Counted from the stretch's first letter, positions 34,330 to 43,515 are shown. The stretch is 58,711 nt of DNA from JBBQUP01 sp038212305 (GCA_038212305.1 JBBQUP010000007.1:1-58711), one strand, 5' to 3'. Made by a program: numbers and translations. The notes: generated by a model not told the origin, from the letters alone.

Positions 34330-34878
34330 TTAGTTTTTATCCAACTCCTCAGCAATTTTGTTGACTAATTTTTTAAACTCTATTTCATTGTAAAGACGAG
34401 TCATGAAAATGATTTTTCCGTTTCTGTCGATAAGCACATTTCGGGTAACACCCGCCTCTTTATCAGCATATTTTTCAAATATCTCACCATCGATGTCCAA
34501 AAGCAAGGGGTAGGTTACTCCAGTTTGCTGACGGAATTGTTTTATGGTTTCGAGGGGTTCTTTTAGGTCGATGCCAACAACTACCAATCCTTTGTTTTTG
34601 TGGGCTTGCCAAATTTCGGTTTCAATGAGAGGCATCTCTTTTCGGCATACGCCACACCAACTGGCCGTAAATTGCAACATCACCACTTTGCCCTTTGTAT
34701 CCTTGAGGTCAAATTTTTTGCCATCGGTAGTTGTTGTTGAAAAATCAGGTGCTTGATCACCAATTTTTACAATATAACCTCTATCGTCTATTGTTTGAGC
34801 AATTAATGAATTCATGAAAAACAGGCTAAGTAAAAAGGTTAGGAAAGTGCTACGTGTGAATGAAGATATTGTATTCAT
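34330..34878 (-). CDS. TlpA-like thioredoxin-fold protein, secreted
   Basis: A 182-residue thiol redoxin with a signal peptide or anchor (STFLTFLLSLFFMNSLIAQ). The active site is FTASWCGVCRKEMPLIE, a CxxC with Gly-Val between the cysteines, and the cis-Pro region appears late in the fold (KEAGVTRNVLIDRNGKIIF). I prefer the ATG at 34878; 34887 is close. A longer frame would run into purU. It sits between purU and hisH in the amino-acid block, a place with no metabolic logic that I can see. It probably reduces periplasmic disulfides. Confidence 0.82.
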   Translation of the reverse strand: MNTISSFTRSTFLTFLLSLFFMNSLIAQTIDDRGYIVKIGDQAPDFSTTTTDGKKFDLKDTKGKVVMLQFTASWCGVCRKEMPLIETEIWQAHKNKGLVVVGIDLKEPLETIKQFRQQTGVTYPLLLDIDGEIFEKYADKEAGVTRNVLIDRNGKIIFMTRLYNEIEFKKLVNKIAEELDKN

Positions 34879-34888
34879 AATAAACATG

Positions 34889-35758
34889 TTAATCGAAAAT
34901 AATAGTTCGGTTGTTGTAAACCAGCGATTTACGTTGCAAATGTACTTTAACTGCTCGTGAAAGCACAATTTTTTCGATGTCTTTACCTTTTTGCACCAAT
35001 CGCTCAATCGAGTCGTGGTGCGAAATGCGTGTGATTCCCTGATCGATAATTGGCCCTGCATCTAAATCGGATGTGACATAGTGACTGGTAGCGCCAATAA
35101 TTTTCACTCCTCGCGCATGTGCAGCATGATAAGGCTTGGCACCCATGAATGCAGGCAAAAACGAGTGATGTATGTTGATGATTTGTTCTGGAAAACGGTT
35201 CACGAAAGCGGGTGAAAGCACTTGCATGTAACGAGCCAAAACAATTAAGTCGATGTTGTATTGTTTGATTAACTCAACCTCTTTTGCCTCTTGTTCGGCT
35301 TTGTTTTCCGCCGTTTTGGGGATGTGTATAAAGTCGATTCCAAACTTTTCCGCAACATGTTGTAAGTCTGCATGGTTACTGATAATCAAAGGGAGCTCTA
35401 CGTCTAACTCATTGCCCTGATAACGAGCTAAGATGTCATACAAACAGTGCGAAAGTTTCGAAACGAAAATGGCCATGCGAGGCTTTATGTCCGAAAAATC
35501 GAGTTTCCAGCTCATGTGGCAGGGTGTGGCGATGGCATGCTGAAAGGCAGGTTCTATCTGTTCGCGAGTTAATGCAAATCCTTCCAGTTCCCATTCAATT
35601 CGCATAAAAAACCGATCGTCTTGTTTGTCGGTGTGCTGATCGAGCGCCACCACATTGCCATTGTTACGGTGAATAAAATCGGTTACTCGCGCAACAATGC
35701 CCCGTTGATCGGGACAATGAATTCGAACGATGGCTGTGGTATGTTGGGTTGATGTCAT
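34889..35758 (-). CDS. purU: Formyltetrahydrofolate deformylase
   Basis: A 289-residue enzyme that releases formate from 10-formyl-THF, supplying formate for purine synthesis and balancing one-carbon units. The N-terminal ACT domain (about 1-85) begins AIVRIHCPDQRGIVARVTDF. The formyltransferase-type domain has INIHHSFLPAFMGAKPYHAA, where His and nearby residues are catalytic, then GATSHYVTSDLDAGPIIDQ with the key Asp. The ATG at 35758 is chosen over the TTG at 35767. It is 15 nt after trpA, so it is probably in the same transcript. Confidence 0.95.
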   Translation of the reverse strand: MTSTQHTTAIVRIHCPDQRGIVARVTDFIHRNNGNVVALDQHTDKQDDRFFMRIEWELEGFALTREQIEPAFQHAIATPCHMSWKLDFSDIKPRMAIFVSKLSHCLYDILARYQGNELDVELPLIISNHADLQHVAEKFGIDFIHIPKTAENKAEQEAKEVELIKQYNIDLIVLARYMQVLSPAFVNRFPEQIINIHHSFLPAFMGAKPYHAAHARGVKIIGATSHYVTSDLDAGPIIDQGITRISHHDSIERLVQKGKDIEKIVLSRAVKVHLQRKSLVYNNRTIIFD

Positions 35759-35773
35759 TTTAAACAAGTGTTT

Positions 35774-36556
35774 TTACAGGGATTCCTCTGTTTTTATGTT
35801 GGTAACAAATTGTAGGATATCGGCCTCCAAGTTTTTCGATTCGCTTAGTAATTTTACAAATGCACTACCCACAATGGCTCCACTTGAATATTGACAAGTC
35901 GTCTTGAACGATTTGTGGTCGCTGATTCCGAATCCAATTAAGGTGGGATTCTCCAGTTTCATCGCTTTTATGCGTTCGAAATAGCTTATCTGACTGTCGG
36001 ATAATCCGGTTTTTGCTCCGGTAATAGCAGCAGATGAAACCATGTAGATAAAGCCTGTGCTGTTATTGTTGATGAGTTTAATTCTCGATTCGGGTGTTTG
36101 GGGCGTAATCAAGAAGATGTTCGAAACCTTGTTGGCCTCAAATTTCTCTTTGTAAGTATTCAAATACTCATCGAAAGGAAGATCAGGAATGATGGTTCCA
36201 TCGATGCCTGTTTCGGCACATTTTTCCAGAAAATTATCTAAGCCAAATTTGTGAACGGGATTGAAATAGCCCATTAAAATCAAAGGTATGCTAACGGATT
36301 TTCGAATCTCCTTGAGCTGCTCGAAAAGAATTTTTATCGACATTCCGTTATGAAGCGCAGTCTGGCTGCTTGCCTGTATGGTTGGACCATCGGCTAAAGG
36401 ATCGGAGAATGGCATGCCAATCTCAATTAAATCAACGCCTGCTTTTTCCAATGCTTTGATAATTGGCACCGTGTCAGTCAAGTTGGGATAGCCTGCTGTA
36501 AAATAGATAGAGAGAATCTCTTTTTTGGTCTTAAATAGTTCTTTTATGCGGTTCAT
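35774..36556 (-). CDS. trpA: Tryptophan synthase alpha chain
   Basis: A 260-residue alpha subunit that splits indole-3-glycerol phosphate to indole. Catalytic Glu is in LIEIGMPFSDPLADGPTIQA and Asp in GTIIPDLPFDEYLNTY; phosphate is bound by TLIGFGISDHKSF and SGAIVGSAFVKLL. The ATG at 36556 overlaps the stop of the methyltransferase gene by 4 nt (ATGA), so the two are translationally coupled. The longer frame from 36595 would begin inside that gene and is rejected. Confidence 0.96.
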   Translation of the reverse strand: MNRIKELFKTKKEILSIYFTAGYPNLTDTVPIIKALEKAGVDLIEIGMPFSDPLADGPTIQASSQTALHNGMSIKILFEQLKEIRKSVSIPLILMGYFNPVHKFGLDNFLEKCAETGIDGTIIPDLPFDEYLNTYKEKFEANKVSNIFLITPQTPESRIKLINNNSTGFIYMVSSAAITGAKTGLSDSQISYFERIKAMKLENPTLIGFGISDHKSFKTTCQYSSGAIVGSAFVKLLSESKNLEADILQFVTNIKTEESL

Positions 36557-37278
36557 GGATTGACAATTGAAAAGGGTTTGCGAATTATTAAACATTGATT
36601 GGCTCCTTTTTGAAACTCGTAAGGAACGTTCACCAATTGAGTGTGAAATCCCGCTTCGAGCACTCGACGGACAGTGTCGCGCAGCCAGGGCGATACTTCT
36701 CCGGTTTGATCAATAAGCGGAAATATGCGAGTCTCTTTGGCTACGCGCATCATTTCAAGAATGGCTTGGTAATGAAATTCGGCATCGAGCGTTGAACTGT
36801 ACAAAAATAGTAGGTGCGAACTCAATGCAATATCGAAAGCATTATCGCCAAAAGGCAACTTTGGAAGTGAAGCGGTTTGATATCGTCCTGTACTTTTGCC
36901 TTGCTCGTAATCGGCTAAAAATAGCTTCATGGTTTGACTTCTCGACTCCATCAGCTCTTCCACTCCATTAAAATAATCCCACCGAAAGAGATGTTTGTTG
37001 TGGTGGATTTTCTCAATCAACTCTGGAAAGGTATCATTGATGCGCTGTTTTATTTGAGCATCGTTGAACTGATACAAAGGGTCAATAGATACTACCTGCT
37101 TGCCTTGTTCAGTCATTTGTGCATTAAAGCACGATGGACCTGCACCACAATCGATAAACGACCGACTTTCGTGAATGTTGTAAAGATTAAACATCCGCAG
37201 ATATTCGGCCGCATTGCGTCCAATGGGAATAATTTGATCGAGTTTGTACGAATGGTCAACAAGTTGCATTGGAGCCAT
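36553..37278 (-). CDS. Class I SAM-dependent methyltransferase-like protein within the trp operon
   Basis: A 241-residue protein with a Rossmann methyltransferase fold. Motif I is FIDCGAGPSCFNAQMTEQGK near residue 40, followed by VVSIDPLYQF (acidic loop), FGDNAFDIALSSHLLFLY near 138 and a late strand (NQCLIIRKPFSIV). It is inserted between trpB (9-nt gap) and trpA (4-nt overlap), an arrangement not normal for trp operons. It might modify a tryptophan-derived metabolite, a protein or an RNA, or it could simply have been captured. I do not recognise a specific family, and a function in tryptophan synthesis is not established. Confidence 0.65.
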   Translation of the reverse strand: MAPMQLVDHSYKLDQIIPIGRNAAEYLRMFNLYNIHESRSFIDCGAGPSCFNAQMTEQGKQVVSIDPLYQFNDAQIKQRINDTFPELIEKIHHNKHLFRWDYFNGVEELMESRSQTMKLFLADYEQGKSTGRYQTASLPKLPFGDNAFDIALSSHLLFLYSSTLDAEFHYQAILEMMRVAKETRIFPLIDQTGEVSPWLRDTVRRVLEAGFHTQLVNVPYEFQKGANQCLIIRKPFSIVNP

Positions 37279-37287
37279 AATGCTGTT

Positions 37288-38475
37288 TTATTTGAGGTTA
37301 AAACGGTTCATGTAGGTTTCTAAATCTTTATCGCCTCGTCCCGATATGGTTACAACCACAATATCTTTGGGAGAAAACTTTATTTGAGGTAGTGCCGCCA
37401 AGGCATGAGCCGATTCCAACGCCGGAATAATGCCTTCGAGACGGGTTAGTTCCATCACCGATTCCAATGCCTGATCGTCGGTCGCGGACAAAATGATGGC
37501 GCGCCCCGATTTTTTCAAGTGGGCATGTTGAGGGCCGATACCAGGATAATCTAACCCTGCTGATAAGCTGTAAGGCTCAATGATCTGACCATCGTCATCT
37601 TGCATTAGGTAGGTTTTACTTCCATGAATCACGCCCACATCACCAATGGCAATGGTTGCAGCTGTTTCACCTGAGTCGATTCCCAACCCTGATGCTTCCA
37701 CAGCCACCAGTTTTACTTCGGGATTATCTAAATAATGATAAAATGAACCGGCCGCATTGCTGCCTCCACCCACACACGCAATGATGTAGTTGGGAAGTTC
37801 GGTGCCAATTTTTTCTTTTAACTGCCATTTTATCTCTTCGCTAATAATGGCTTGTAAGCGAGCCACCATATCGGGGTAAGGATGAGGTCCTACCACTGAG
37901 CCAATTAAATAAAACGTATCCAATGGGTTGCAAATCCAATCGCGCAATGCTTCATTGGTCGCGTCCTTTAGTGTTTTATTGCCCGACATGGCCGGAATCA
38001 CCTCAGCACCCAGCATTTTCATGCGTGCCACATTGGGAGCCTGACGTTCAATGTCTGTTGCACCCATGTAAACCACGCATTGCAATCCCATTAGGGCGCA
38101 GGCGGTTGCAGTTGCAACGCCATGTTGTCCAGCACCCGTTTCGGCAATAATGCGCTTCTTATCCATTTTTTTAGCAATGAGTATCTGACCGATGGTGTTG
38201 TTGATTTTATGAGCACCCGTATGATTCAAATCTTCACGCTTGAGATAAATGGTGGTGCCATATTTCTCCGATAAACGCTTGGCAAGGTATAGCGGCGAAG
38301 GACGTCCAACATAGTCTTTTAGCAAATCCAAATATTCGGTTTGGAATTCGCTCGACTCAATAATGGGAAGGTATCGACGGCATAGGTCATCGACGTTGGG
38401 CTGGAGCATTTCGGGAACGTAAGCTCCTCCAAATTCACCATAATGGCCGTTTTTATCTACATGATAATTTGTCAT
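37288..38475 (-). CDS. trpB: Tryptophan synthase beta chain
   Basis: A 395-residue PLP enzyme of normal length that joins indole and serine. The PLP lysine lies in LNHTGAHKINNTIGQILIA, the phosphate-binding loop is CVGGGSNAAGSFYHY, and TGAGQHGVATATACALMG and VTISGRGDKDLETY complete the signatures. Its start overlaps the trpF stop by 4 nt, and 9 nt separate its end from the methyltransferase gene. Confidence 0.98.
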   Translation of the reverse strand: MTNYHVDKNGHYGEFGGAYVPEMLQPNVDDLCRRYLPIIESSEFQTEYLDLLKDYVGRPSPLYLAKRLSEKYGTTIYLKREDLNHTGAHKINNTIGQILIAKKMDKKRIIAETGAGQHGVATATACALMGLQCVVYMGATDIERQAPNVARMKMLGAEVIPAMSGNKTLKDATNEALRDWICNPLDTFYLIGSVVGPHPYPDMVARLQAIISEEIKWQLKEKIGTELPNYIIACVGGGSNAAGSFYHYLDNPEVKLVAVEASGLGIDSGETAATIAIGDVGVIHGSKTYLMQDDDGQIIEPYSLSAGLDYPGIGPQHAHLKKSGRAIILSATDDQALESVMELTRLEGIIPALESAHALAALPQIKFSPKDIVVVTISGRGDKDLETYMNRFNLK

Positions 38476-39143
38476 ATATGATTGGTGTGATGTGATTTAA
38501 CTGTTTGATATTGTTGTAATTGATTGAGAAATGTTTTTAGCATTTCAATGTTTTTCACGCCAGGTGAAATCTCAAATTTGCTGTTTAAATCGATGCATGC
38601 TAACTGTGGAATGTTTAGTTTTATTATGGTTGAGGCATCTGACTCATCAATTCCTCCACTTAAAAAAAATGGTTTTGAATACGGATAATTGGTGAGTAGT
38701 TGCCAGTCAAATTTTTGTCCGCTTCCACCGTGTCCGCTAGTTTTGGTGTCGAATAAAAAATAATCGACATGGTCAACATAGCTCTGCATTGGAGCGAAGT
38801 CGAGCGACTCATCAACACTAAAAGCTTTAATGATGGTAACGCCTTGAGACTTTAGTGTTGCGCACATTTCGGGCGATTCACTGCCATGAAGCTGTAGCGC
38901 ATTTAAACTGTATCGTTCGATTTTCGACTGGATGTAATCAATGGTTTGATTCACAAAGACGCCCGTTTTTTTAGCTCCAGATGCGAGTTGCGATGCCGTG
39001 GTGTCAAACTCTTCTCCCACAAATCGTGGCGATTTTGGATAGAAAATAAATCCAATCCAATCGGGCTTTAAGGTCATGAGTTGCCTAATGTTATTTGGCT
39101 CACGCATGCCACATACTTTTATGCCAAGAGGGAAATTATCCAT
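38472..39143 (-). CDS. trpF: Phosphoribosylanthranilate isomerase
   Basis: A 223-residue (beta/alpha)8 isomerase. The catalytic Cys is in IKVCGMREPNN near residue 11, and the Asp is in DYFLFDTKTSGHGGSGQKFD near 135. QLHGSE and FFLSGGIDESDA form the phosphate and substrate sites. The fold is a bit longer than usual at the C-terminus (a tail of about 15 residues). It is 41 nt after trpC and overlaps trpB by 4 nt. Confidence 0.94.
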   Translation of the reverse strand: MDNFPLGIKVCGMREPNNIRQLMTLKPDWIGFIFYPKSPRFVGEEFDTTASQLASGAKKTGVFVNQTIDYIQSKIERYSLNALQLHGSESPEMCATLKSQGVTIIKAFSVDESLDFAPMQSYVDHVDYFLFDTKTSGHGGSGQKFDWQLLTNYPYSKPFFLSGGIDESDASTIIKLNIPQLACIDLNSKFEISPGVKNIEMLKTFLNQLQQYQTVKSHHTNHI

Positions 39144-39184
39144 GAGTGTTAGTTCGCACGGTTACGAGTGGTTCTATTTGGGGA

Positions 39185-39994
39185 CTAAAGATAGTGACTT
39201 TTGTCAGTTTTTAGGTCGAGTTCGGCACAAAAAGCCATACAAGCTTCGGCAGGATTAGCTTGTTTCATAAAGTTTTCGCCAATTAAGAATCCTTGAAACC
39301 CATGCTGGCGCAGAAAAAGAATGTCTTCGACCGAATGAATGCCGCTTTCACTAATTTTCAAGGTTGCTTTTGGCATGGCTTCCGATAGCTCAACACTGCG
39401 CTGCAACGAAAGCTCGAAAGTTTTCAAATCGCGATTGTTCACACCCACCACATCAACGTACTCGTTCATAATATCCAGTTCTTGATGATTGTGTACCTCC
39501 ATTAAAATATCAAGGCCCAATTGTTTGGCTGTCGCTCCCAGTTCCTTTGCTTGCTTAGGAGTTAAAGCCGCTGCAATAAGTAGGATGGCACTGGCACCAA
39601 TGGCTTTCGCTTCGTAAATTTGATAGGGGTCGATGATGAAATCCTTACGAAGAATGGGAATAGCAACCGATTCGCGGCCAAGCGTTAAATCGGGGGGCGA
39701 GCCACCAAAAAACAGCTTGTCGGTTAAGATGCTCAATGCCGAAACACCTGCTTTTTCGTAGCCTTTAACCACATCGGGCACAGTCACCTTGTCGTTAATA
39801 ATGCCTTTCGAGGGCGACTGCCGTTTGAATTCGGCTATGATGCCATTTTTTGATTTATCACTTAAAAAAGCTTTAAGTGATGGAACGGTTTGATTGAAAT
39901 AGACATAGGTTTCAAGCTCTTTAATAGAGACTTGCTGTTTGGCCAATTCAACTTCGATGCGTTTATTTGCTATTATCTTGTCAAGTATGTTCAT
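39185..39994 (-). CDS. trpC: Indole-3-glycerol phosphate synthase
   Basis: A 269-residue barrel enzyme. The catalytic Lys and Glu lie in IIAEFKRQSPSKGIINDK near residue 52 and LRKDFIIDPYQIYEAKAIGA near 115; GVNNRDLKTFELSLQRSVEL and ISESGIHSVEDILFLRQHG are further signatures. Unlike in E. coli, it is not fused to TrpF, which is the next gene. The upstream gap to trpD is about 237 nt and contains a repeat array (40138-40228). Confidence 0.96.
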   Translation of the reverse strand: MNILDKIIANKRIEVELAKQQVSIKELETYVYFNQTVPSLKAFLSDKSKNGIIAEFKRQSPSKGIINDKVTVPDVVKGYEKAGVSALSILTDKLFFGGSPPDLTLGRESVAIPILRKDFIIDPYQIYEAKAIGASAILLIAAALTPKQAKELGATAKQLGLDILMEVHNHQELDIMNEYVDVVGVNNRDLKTFELSLQRSVELSEAMPKATLKISESGIHSVEDILFLRQHGFQGFLIGENFMKQANPAEACMAFCAELDLKTDKSHYL

Positions 39995-40137
39995 AGAAAT
40001 ATTTTAATTTATTTTGCTTTATACTATGTTGTCAGGATAGTTTTAGATTATTAAATCCATAATTGCGTCACGCATCAAAAAAAACGAAGCTAATTAATAG
40101 CCTTTATAATCTTTCACCCCCCCAAATCCTCTCATCT

Positions 40138-40228
40138 AATTAGCACATTAGCACATTTACTAATTAGCACATTAGCACATTATCCAATTAGCACATTAGC
40201 ACATTATCCAATTAGCACATTGTCACAT
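40138..40228. repeat. ATTAGCAC-type repeat array in the trpD-trpC gap
   Basis: About four tandem copies of a roughly 24-nt unit, AATTAGCACATTAGCACATT plus a short variable spacer (TATCC or TAC). The inner octamer ATTAGCAC recurs in the trpE-trpG gap at 41961. These simple repeats are too degenerate and too short for a CRISPR array. Their position inside the operon may affect mRNA stability, or they may be neutral. Confidence 0.8.
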
Positions 40229-40231
40229 TAC

Positions 40232-41224
40232 CTATATTTCCAGCAATATTTTCAATGCATTTTTCGCTCTCCCTTGTTTCAGCGACTCCTCAGCCCCCGA
40301 TAAACAATCGCTTATTGATTTTGATGGTTCGTAGCAGTGCAAGGCCATGGCAGCATTGGCAATCACAACATTGTTTTGAGCCGGTGTACCTTTTCCATCC
40401 AAAATTGTGGTGAAAATTTTTGCTGATTGTTCAATGGTTTCGCCTCCGTAAAGGTCGTTTTCCATTAAAAGCGATTTTCCTAAGTCCGATGGATTTAACA
40501 GGGATTCGCCTTGCTTGGTGATCACTTTAAATGGACTCGTTAACGAGACTTCATCGTAACCGTCTAAACTGTGAATGATTGAGAAGTTCTTCGTTCCTTG
40601 TTGATAAATGTATTGGTACAAGCGCGCTAACTCCAAACTAAATACCCCCACTAACTGATTTTGTGGTAATGATGGATTGACCATTGGCCCAAGCATGTTG
40701 AAAAAAGTTTTCACGCCAAGTTCTTTACGAATGGGTGCAACTGCTTTCATGGCTGGGTGAAAAAGGGGGGCATGCAAAAAGCAGATGTTTGCCTTGTCGA
40801 GCTGTCGCTTTAATTTTTCAGCATCACTGGTAAACTGATAGCCCAAATATTCCATCACGTTTGATGAGCCGCACGACGATGACACGCCGTAATTGCCATG
40901 TTTGGAAACTTTAGCTCCCGCACCAGCCACCACCAATGATGCTAATGTGCTGATGTTGAATGTGTTTTTGCTGTCGCCACCAGTGCCGCACATGTCAATG
41001 GTGTTGAAATCACCCAGATCGATGCGAATACACAGCTCAAGCAGCGCATCTCGAAAACCAGTTAACTCGTCAACCGTAATGGGGCGCATTTGAAAGACAG
41101 TTAAAAATGCGGCAATCTCCGATTTGTTGTATTTGTCCGAAGCTATGTTGGTTAAAATCTCCTTGGATATTTCTTTCGTCAACGTTTTATGTTCGAACAG
41201 GTGTTTAAGTGTGGGTTGTAACAT
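40232..41224 (-). CDS. trpD: Anthranilate phosphoribosyltransferase
   Basis: A 330-residue transferase of standard length that joins anthranilate to PRPP. The glycine-rich PRPP loop is DMCGTGGDSKNTFNISTLAS near residue 80, followed by KHGNYGVSSSCGSSNVMEYL (anthranilate site) and RKELGVKTFFNMLGPMVNP near 165. It is about 99 nt downstream of trpG. All catalytic motifs look intact. Confidence 0.97.
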   Translation of the reverse strand: MLQPTLKHLFEHKTLTKEISKEILTNIASDKYNKSEIAAFLTVFQMRPITVDELTGFRDALLELCIRIDLGDFNTIDMCGTGGDSKNTFNISTLASLVVAGAGAKVSKHGNYGVSSSCGSSNVMEYLGYQFTSDAEKLKRQLDKANICFLHAPLFHPAMKAVAPIRKELGVKTFFNMLGPMVNPSLPQNQLVGVFSLELARLYQYIYQQGTKNFSIIHSLDGYDEVSLTSPFKVITKQGESLLNPSDLGKSLLMENDLYGGETIEQSAKIFTTILDGKGTPAQNNVVIANAAMALHCYEPSKSISDCLSGAEESLKQGRAKNALKILLEI

Positions 41225-41323
41225 ATGTGGGGGATTTATTACTTTATAGGAATAAATGTCGTGTTTTATTCAGTTGATTGATTCATTAATAGCAAAACTA
41301 AAACAATTAATAGGTCTTAGACC

Positions 41324-41893
41324 TTAGTTCGTTAACCAATTTTTAATCATGAGTTTGCCGTGTTCGGTGAGGATGGATTCGGGATGGAATTGAACGCCGC
41401 GAATATTGTACTCGTTGTGGCGAACGCCCATGATTTGGCCTGACTCGTCGCGCGAGGTAATGACTAAGCTCTTTGGGAAATCGGTTTCGTTGATTACCCA
41501 CGAATGGTAACGCCCAGCCATAAACGTATCGGGAACACCATTAAATACAAATTCTTTGCGGTCGATCACACTCACTGGCGTTGCAATGCCATGAAACACC
41601 TTGTTTAGATTGATGAGCGAACCGCCAAAAACCTCGCCAATGGCTTGACATCCTAGGCAAACACCTAAAATGCTTTTGGTTTTGCCGTATCGCGCAATCA
41701 AAGGTTTTAAAATACCTGCTTCGTCGGGTAAGCCTGGCCCTGGTGATAGGATGATTTTGTCGTACAAATCCACATCATCAAGTGATATTTCATCGTTACG
41801 AAACACATCTACTTTAATGTCGGTTAGCTCCTCAACGTAATGAACCAAGTTGTAGGTAAAGGAGTCGTAATTATCGAGAACTAATATTTTCAT
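41324..41893 (-). CDS. trpG: Anthranilate synthase component II (glutamine amidotransferase)
   Basis: A 189-residue class I glutaminase. The nucleophile Cys lies in ILGVCLGCQAIGEVFGGSL and His/Glu in GVQFHPESILTEHGKLM, with an NYDSFTYNLVHY start. The fixed sequence FHGIATPVSVIDRKEFVFNG and the length suit TrpG, and its position beside trpE supports it over PabA. I use the ATG at 41893; the TTG nine bases earlier is less likely. An octamer repeat fills part of the gap to trpE. Confidence 0.94.
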   Translation of the reverse strand: MKILVLDNYDSFTYNLVHYVEELTDIKVDVFRNDEISLDDVDLYDKIILSPGPGLPDEAGILKPLIARYGKTKSILGVCLGCQAIGEVFGGSLINLNKVFHGIATPVSVIDRKEFVFNGVPDTFMAGRYHSWVINETDFPKSLVITSRDESGQIMGVRHNEYNIRGVQFHPESILTEHGKLMIKNWLTN

Positions 41894-41960
41894 TTTTTTC
41901 AATTTTTAGTATTAAGTATCAAGATATCTCATGTTTCATAATCTTATATCTCATCATCTC

Positions 41961-42000
41961 ATTAGCACATTAGCACATTAGCACATTAGCACATTAACAC
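41961..42000. repeat. Octamer tandem repeat (ATTAGCAC) in the trpE-trpG gap
   Basis: Four perfect copies of ATTAGCAC (41961-41992) and a fifth with one change (ATTAACAC). The same unit makes up the array in the trpD-trpC gap, so the two arrays are related. Confidence 0.85.
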
Positions 42001-42018
42001 AATCTTGCGTCTCTTTTT

Positions 42019-43431
42019 TCAAAATTCAGCTGCCATATCAATGGCTCGTTTTAGTGCTCCGAGCTTATGGTTGACTTCATTCAATTCGCTCTCTTCGACC
42101 GATGCGGCTACCACGCCGGCACCTGCCTGATAGTAGAGCGTGTTGTTTTTACTCAAAAAAGTACGAATGGTTATGGCTTGGTTAAATGTGCCATCGAAAC
42201 CTAAAATGCCAATGCATCCGCCATAAAAACCACGGTTTTGATTTTCATATTTATCAATCAATTGCATGGCTTTAAATTTAGGTGCACCCGACAAGGTTCC
42301 TGCTGGAAAGGTGTCGGCCATAATTCGGCAAACATTCGAGCCTTCCTTTAATTCACCACGAACATCGGAAACCAAGTGAATAACATGCGAATAGTACTGC
42401 ACCTCTTTGTAGGTTTTTACGGCCACATGGTTGCAATTTCGACTTAAGTCGTTTCGAGCCAAATCGACCAACATCACATGTTCTGCATTTTCTTTGGGGT
42501 CGAGACTCAACTGAATGGCCAGTTCTTTGTCCTTTTCATCGTCGCCAGTGCGCTTAAACGTGCCGGCAATGGGGTTAATGGTTGCCTCACCTTGGTTTAT
42601 CACCAACTGAGCCTCGGGTGATGAGCCGAAAATTTTGTATCCGCCATAATCGAAAAAGAAGAGGTAAGGAGAAGGGTTGATATTGCGCAGAGCACGGTAA
42701 ACATTGAATTCGTCGCCTTGGTACTTGCGCGAAAACTGGCGTGCTAACACAATTTGAAATACATCGCCTTTAAAGCAATGCTCCTTGCCTTTTTTCACCA
42801 TCTCCATAAATCGCTCATCGGTAATGTTCGATGTTTCGGTATCGAGTGGCTTAAATTGAAATGAAGGAATGGTGCGGTTTATTAGTATTTCTAAAATGGA
42901 ATCGCTATTGCTCTCCTCGCCCGTGTAGAGGTTCTCGAGCAAGTAAATATGATTGTTAAAGTGGTTAAAGGCAATGACGTATCGATAGTGGATGTATCGC
43001 ATTTCAGGAATTTGATAGCCATTCTCGCTTGGTGCTTTAAATTTGATGTTCTCGAAATACTGCACCGCATCGTACGACGAATAACCAAATAACCCATTGA
43101 TAATAACTGGGCCTTTTTGTTCGATGCTGAAATTTTTAATAAATGAATCTAATAATGATGGAACATCTTGATAACTCGTTAGAGTTTTTTGTTCTGGTTT
43201 TTCATTGGGATACTGAGTTGTTAACTTATTTCCATCCACTTTAAACTCAGCCTCGGCACCAAAACAGATGTAGGACATGGAGTTTTTCTGACTGTGATAA
43301 TCAGAGCTTTCTAAAAGAAGCGTGTTGGGATACAAATCGCGCAGACGAAGGTATATGCTTACAGGTGTAATTACATCGGCAATGCCAGCAGGGATTTTTG
43401 TGTAATGTGTTTTAATTGAAATGGTTGTCAT
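42019..43431 (-). CDS. trpE: Anthranilate synthase component I
   Basis: A 470-residue chorismate-using enzyme that makes anthranilate with ammonia from TrpG. The feedback site for tryptophan begins near residue 37 with LLESSDYHSQKNS. The chorismate-binding domain (about 210-465) holds FQIVLARQFSRKY, then NPIAGTFKRTGDDEKDKE, AEHVMLVDLARNDLSR and GTLSGAPKFKAMQLIDKYE. I choose the ATG at 43431; the longer frame would start inside the attenuator hairpin. It is first in the operon and follows the leader peptide and terminator, so it is controlled by attenuation. Confidence 0.97.
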   Translation of the reverse strand: MTTISIKTHYTKIPAGIADVITPVSIYLRLRDLYPNTLLLESSDYHSQKNSMSYICFGAEAEFKVDGNKLTTQYPNEKPEQKTLTSYQDVPSLLDSFIKNFSIEQKGPVIINGLFGYSSYDAVQYFENIKFKAPSENGYQIPEMRYIHYRYVIAFNHFNNHIYLLENLYTGEESNSDSILEILINRTIPSFQFKPLDTETSNITDERFMEMVKKGKEHCFKGDVFQIVLARQFSRKYQGDEFNVYRALRNINPSPYLFFFDYGGYKIFGSSPEAQLVINQGEATINPIAGTFKRTGDDEKDKELAIQLSLDPKENAEHVMLVDLARNDLSRNCNHVAVKTYKEVQYYSHVIHLVSDVRGELKEGSNVCRIMADTFPAGTLSGAPKFKAMQLIDKYENQNRGFYGGCIGILGFDGTFNQAITIRTFLSKNNTLYYQAGAGVVAASVEESELNEVNHKLGALKRAIDMAAEF

Positions 43432-43450
43432 GGTTTTTTGCTTTTTAATA

Positions 43451-43486
43451 GAAAAAAAGAAGGCTTGCCGAGGAATCGGCAAGCCT
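43451..43486 (-). terminator. Trp attenuator terminator
   Basis: On the minus strand an 11-bp GC-rich stem (AGGCTTGCCGA / TCGGCAAGCCT, + coordinates 43461-43471 and 43476-43486) with a 4-nt loop is followed by TCTTTTTTTC. It lies 30 nt after the leader stop and 20 nt before the trpE start. A terminator between a promoter and its first gene is the hallmark of attenuation. I could not identify a clear antiterminator pairing by eye. Confidence 0.88.
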
Positions 43487-43515
43487 ATATATCTTTAGTT
43501 AGATAGCATACGACT

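Noticed and set aside
40138..40228. Possible CRISPR array
   Set aside because: The units are short (8-24 nt), adjacent and nearly identical with no 30-nt unique spacers, and no cas gene is nearby.
43432..43482. N-terminal extension of trpE
   Set aside because: It would be encoded by the attenuator hairpin and U tract; the ATG at 43431 gives the normal start.
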